Below are positions 6,459 through 8,197 of a DNA stretch of 8,197 nucleotides, piece by piece. Source of the stretch: CAYMRB01 sp964392615. Its GTDB lineage: Bacteria > Planctomycetota > UBA8108. The DNA is taken from contig CAYMRB010000447.1 in NCBI GenBank assembly GCA_964392615.1, forward strand, positions 1-8,197, read 5' to 3'. The position numbers and the translations under genes are program-made. The notes beneath the pieces are model-generated. The model made no database searches. It saw only the letters and a program-made list of their open reading frames with translations, and was not told where the DNA came from. Each line of letters begins with the position of its first letter. The first letter of the stretch is position 1.

Positions 6459-6486
6459 ATCATAGCAGAACCCCCTGCGCCACCAA
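6459..6486 (-). promoter_or_regulatory. Candidate promoter of the gspK-gspM cluster
   Basis: On the minus strand TATGAT (6464-6459) matches the -10 consensus at 5 of 6 positions. TTGGTG (6486-6481) shares TTG with the -35 consensus at a 16-base spacing. Transcription would start near 6452 and give a leader of about 210 bases before gspK, including the inverted repeats at 6422-6437, 6351-6373 and 6307-6319. This is the most promoter-like sequence seen in the intergenic region; its use is inferred. Confidence 0.4.
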
Positions 6487-6616
6487 ATCTTAGTCGAATC
6501 TGCGCGACGCCCGCGAACCTCGCGACGACCGCCGTCGGCCGCCTCGGCGCCCACCGCGGCCCGGGGGTGTATGACACCGTGTTGCAAAAGCACTCAGCGT
6601 CGAGAAGATGCGGGGA

Positions 6617-8197
6617 ATGACCCAGTCCCCCACCTGCGATCTCGACCCGTACCGCCGCGGCGCTGCTGCGCTCCGCCGCCGCTACCTGACCGGCTTCGAG
6701 CAGGCCAAGATCCCACACCGGTTTACGGACGTCCTGATCCTCGGCGCCGGGGCCGCAGGGCTCTCCGCAGCTCTGGCGGTGGCCGAGTTCGAGGATCTCG
6801 AGGCGCTCGTCGTCGCGAAGACCGATCTCGACGAGTCCGCCACGCGCCACGCGCAGGGCGGGGTCGCCGCCGTCGTGTTTCCGGAACGCACCGGCGACTC
6901 GGTCGACCGGCACGTCGAGGACTCGATCGCGTGCGCGGCTGGCCTGGCCGACGAGGACGCGGTCCGCGTGACGGTCGAGGAGGGCGTCGAGCGGGTCCGC
7001 GCGCTCATCGAGAAAGGGGCCGAGTTCGACCGCAACGAGGCCGGCCTCCACCAGCTGACCCGCGAGGGCGCGCACTCGTTCCCGCGCATCCTGCACCGCG
7101 GCGACTCGACCGGCAAGGAGATCGAGCGCGCGCTCGTCGAGGCCGCCGGCAAGCTGCCGAACGTCCTGTGCCTGGCATCGACCTATGCCGTCGACCTCCT
7201 CACGGTCGACGGGAGCTGCCGCGGCGCGCTCGTCCAAGATCGCTGGGGCGACCTGCAGGCGATCTGGGCGCGGCGGACGATCCTCGCCACCGGCGGCGCC
7301 GGACGTCTGTACCGCGAGACGACGAACCCGGAGGTCTGCACGGGAGACGGCGTCGCGATGGCGTTCCGCGCCGGAGCCGAGCTGCGCGACCTCGAGTTCG
7401 TGCAGTTTCATCCGACGACGCTGTACGTCGCCGGCGCTGATCGTCACCTGATCACCGAAGCGGTGCGCGGCGAGGGCGGCCGTCTCGTCGACGGCGACGG
7501 GCATCCGTTCATGGAGCGCTTCCACAAGCTCGCCGACCTCGCGCCGCGCGACGTGGTGTCGCGATCGATCCTCGAGGTGATGAAGGAGACGGGCGCCAAC
7601 AAGGTCTGGCTCGACCTGTCGCAGATTCCGGAGAAGCAGGTCCGCGAGCGCTTCCCGGGCATCCTCGACCTCTGCGCCGGCTTCGGCATCGACATCGTGA
7701 ACGAGCCGATCCCGGTGCGACCGAGCGCGCACTACTCGATCGGAGGCGTCGCGACGGACCTCGATGCGAGGACGAGCGTGCCACGACTGTTCGCGGCCGG
7801 CGAGGTCGCGTCGACGAAGCTGCATGGGGCCAACCGGCTCGGCTCGAACTCGATCCTCGAAGGGCTCGTCTTCGGTCACCGCGCGGGGCTCGGGGCGGCG
7901 AACGAGGTGCGCGCGACGCGCGATCGCGAGCCGCGCTGTGCGTTCCCGGTCGCGCTCGACCGCGCCGCGGACACGGGCGTGATTACGCCGGACGATGCGT
8001 CGTCGCTTTTCGATCTCGACGATCTGGTGCGCAGTCTCAAGAGCCTCCTGTGGTACAAGGTGGGGGTCGAGCGCGTCGGCAGCGAGCTCGAGTCGGCGCT
8101 TCTGCAGCTGCGCGCTTGGATGAGCTTGCCGCTGCGGTCGCAGTTCTCCGACCCGCGCAGCTGGACCGTGCAGAACATGCTGCAGACCGCGTATCTG
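6617..8197 (+). CDS. nadB: L-aspartate oxidase (3' end outside window)
   Basis: The first 527 codons of NadB, the FAD enzyme that oxidises L-aspartate to iminoaspartate for quinolinate and NAD synthesis, acting with NadA in the cytoplasm. Visible features: FAD dinucleotide motif GAGAAG (43-48), SATRHAQGGVAAV (74-86), EGAHSFPRILHRGDSTGKE (150-168), ATGGAGRLY, FHPTTLY, EAVRGEGG, PRDVVSRSI, and AHYSIGGVATD, with GEVASTKLHGANRLGSNSILEG near the FAD site. His265, Arg311 and His372 keep the exact spacing of the E. coli catalytic residues His244, Arg290 and His351. Ala75 stands where SdhA/FrdA carry the flavin-linking His, supporting NadB over a succinate dehydrogenase. The C-terminal helical domain has begun (from about 470) and perhaps a few tens of residues are missing. 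An extension of about 35 residues precedes the usual NadB start. GAGAAG lies 9 bases before the ATG at 6617; an in-frame ATG at 6608 is possible but leaves no room for that site. No nadA or nadC is in view. Confidence 0.97.
   Translation, partial: MTQSPTCDLDPYRRGAAALRRRYLTGFEQAKIPHRFTDVLILGAGAAGLSAALAVAEFEDLEALVVAKTDLDESATRHAQGGVAAVVFPERTGDSVDRHVEDSIACAAGLADEDAVRVTVEEGVERVRALIEKGAEFDRNEAGLHQLTREGAHSFPRILHRGDSTGKEIERALVEAAGKLPNVLCLASTYAVDLLTVDGSCRGALVQDRWGDLQAIWARRTILATGGAGRLYRETTNPEVCTGDGVAMAFRAGAELRDLEFVQFHPTTLYVAGADRHLITEAVRGEGGRLVDGDGHPFMERFHKLADLAPRDVVSRSILEVMKETGANKVWLDLSQIPEKQVRERFPGILDLCAGFGIDIVNEPIPVRPSAHYSIGGVATDLDARTSVPRLFAAGEVASTKLHGANRLGSNSILEGLVFGHRAGLGAANEVRATRDREPRCAFPVALDRAADTGVITPDDASSLFDLDDLVRSLKSLLWYKVGVERVGSELESALLQLRAWMSLPLRSQFSDPRSWTVQNMLQTAYL

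Larger units (their letters stand above)
6239..6607. other. Divergent intergenic region between gspK and nadB
   Basis: No gene is supported here. Open frames that cross it are shadows running into gspK or nadB in the wrong frame. It holds a candidate minus-strand promoter (6459-6486) and three inverted repeats: a 13-base dyad at 6307-6319, CCCGAC-11-GTCGGG at 6351-6373, and CGGTCC-4-GGACCG at 6422-6437. On the plus side TATGAC (6570-6575) has 4 of 6 matches to a -10 box for nadB, without a recognisable -35. Also near it is GGTGT-ATG-ACACC, a 5-bp stem. No T-rich terminator is seen. Confidence 0.6.

Noticed and set aside
4448..6493. 681-codon plus-strand open frame opposite gspK
   Set aside because: Composition is Arg/Val/Asp-heavy with no recognisable domain, while the other strand carries clear GspK motifs from end to end.
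6311..7879. 522-codon minus-strand open frame opposite nadB
   Set aside because: It lies antisense to an unmistakable NadB with intact catalytic residues and has no protein-family features.
6617..8197. Succinate dehydrogenase or fumarate reductase flavoprotein instead of NadB
   Set aside because: The flavin-linking His is replaced by Ala75, catalytic residue spacing matches NadB exactly, and no other sdh genes are nearby.

Overview
This is a GC-rich bacterial window of 8.2 kb with two divergent blocks. No RNA gene, CRISPR array, insertion sequence or other mobile element was seen. I think it is most likely from a Planctomycetota-type bacterium. The reasons are the NadB N-terminus (a short extension reading RYLTGF...IPHRFTDVLILGAG), the very long and low-complexity-rich secretion platform proteins, and a secreted protein that starts like the methyltransferase/PQQ-propeller proteins I associate with that phylum. 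This placement is inference from memory and is only moderately secure.

Minus strand, read from 6238 down to 377: a four-gene cluster for the inner-membrane platform of a type II secretion (or closely related type IV pilus-like) machine. The order is gspK (minor pseudopilin, 668 aa), an unrecognised single-pass membrane protein of 404 aa that may be a very divergent GspC, gspL (actin-like domain, membrane segment and periplasmic domain, 649 aa), and a gspM/PilO-like protein (185 aa). The first two genes are 2 bases apart and the last two 1 base apart; a 129-base gap with two hairpins separates the pairs. The secretin, ATPase, GspF and major pseudopilin genes are not in the window. The products should sit together in the inner membrane: GspL and GspM as the cytoplasm-to-periplasm scaffold, GspK at the pseudopilus tip, and the 404-aa protein in the position expected for a link to the outer-membrane secretin.

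Beyond an 87-base gap, the 5' end of another minus-strand gene (289 to 1, running off the window) encodes a signal peptide followed by a Rossmann-like, methyltransferase-like start.

Between the divergent blocks lies a 369-base gene-free region (6239-6607). It holds a candidate minus-strand promoter, several inverted repeats that would fall in a long gspK leader, and the upstream region of nadB. On the plus strand, 6617 to the window end, is nadB (L-aspartate oxidase, first step of de novo NAD synthesis), lacking only its last residues. Nothing suggests a functional link between nadB and the secretion genes.
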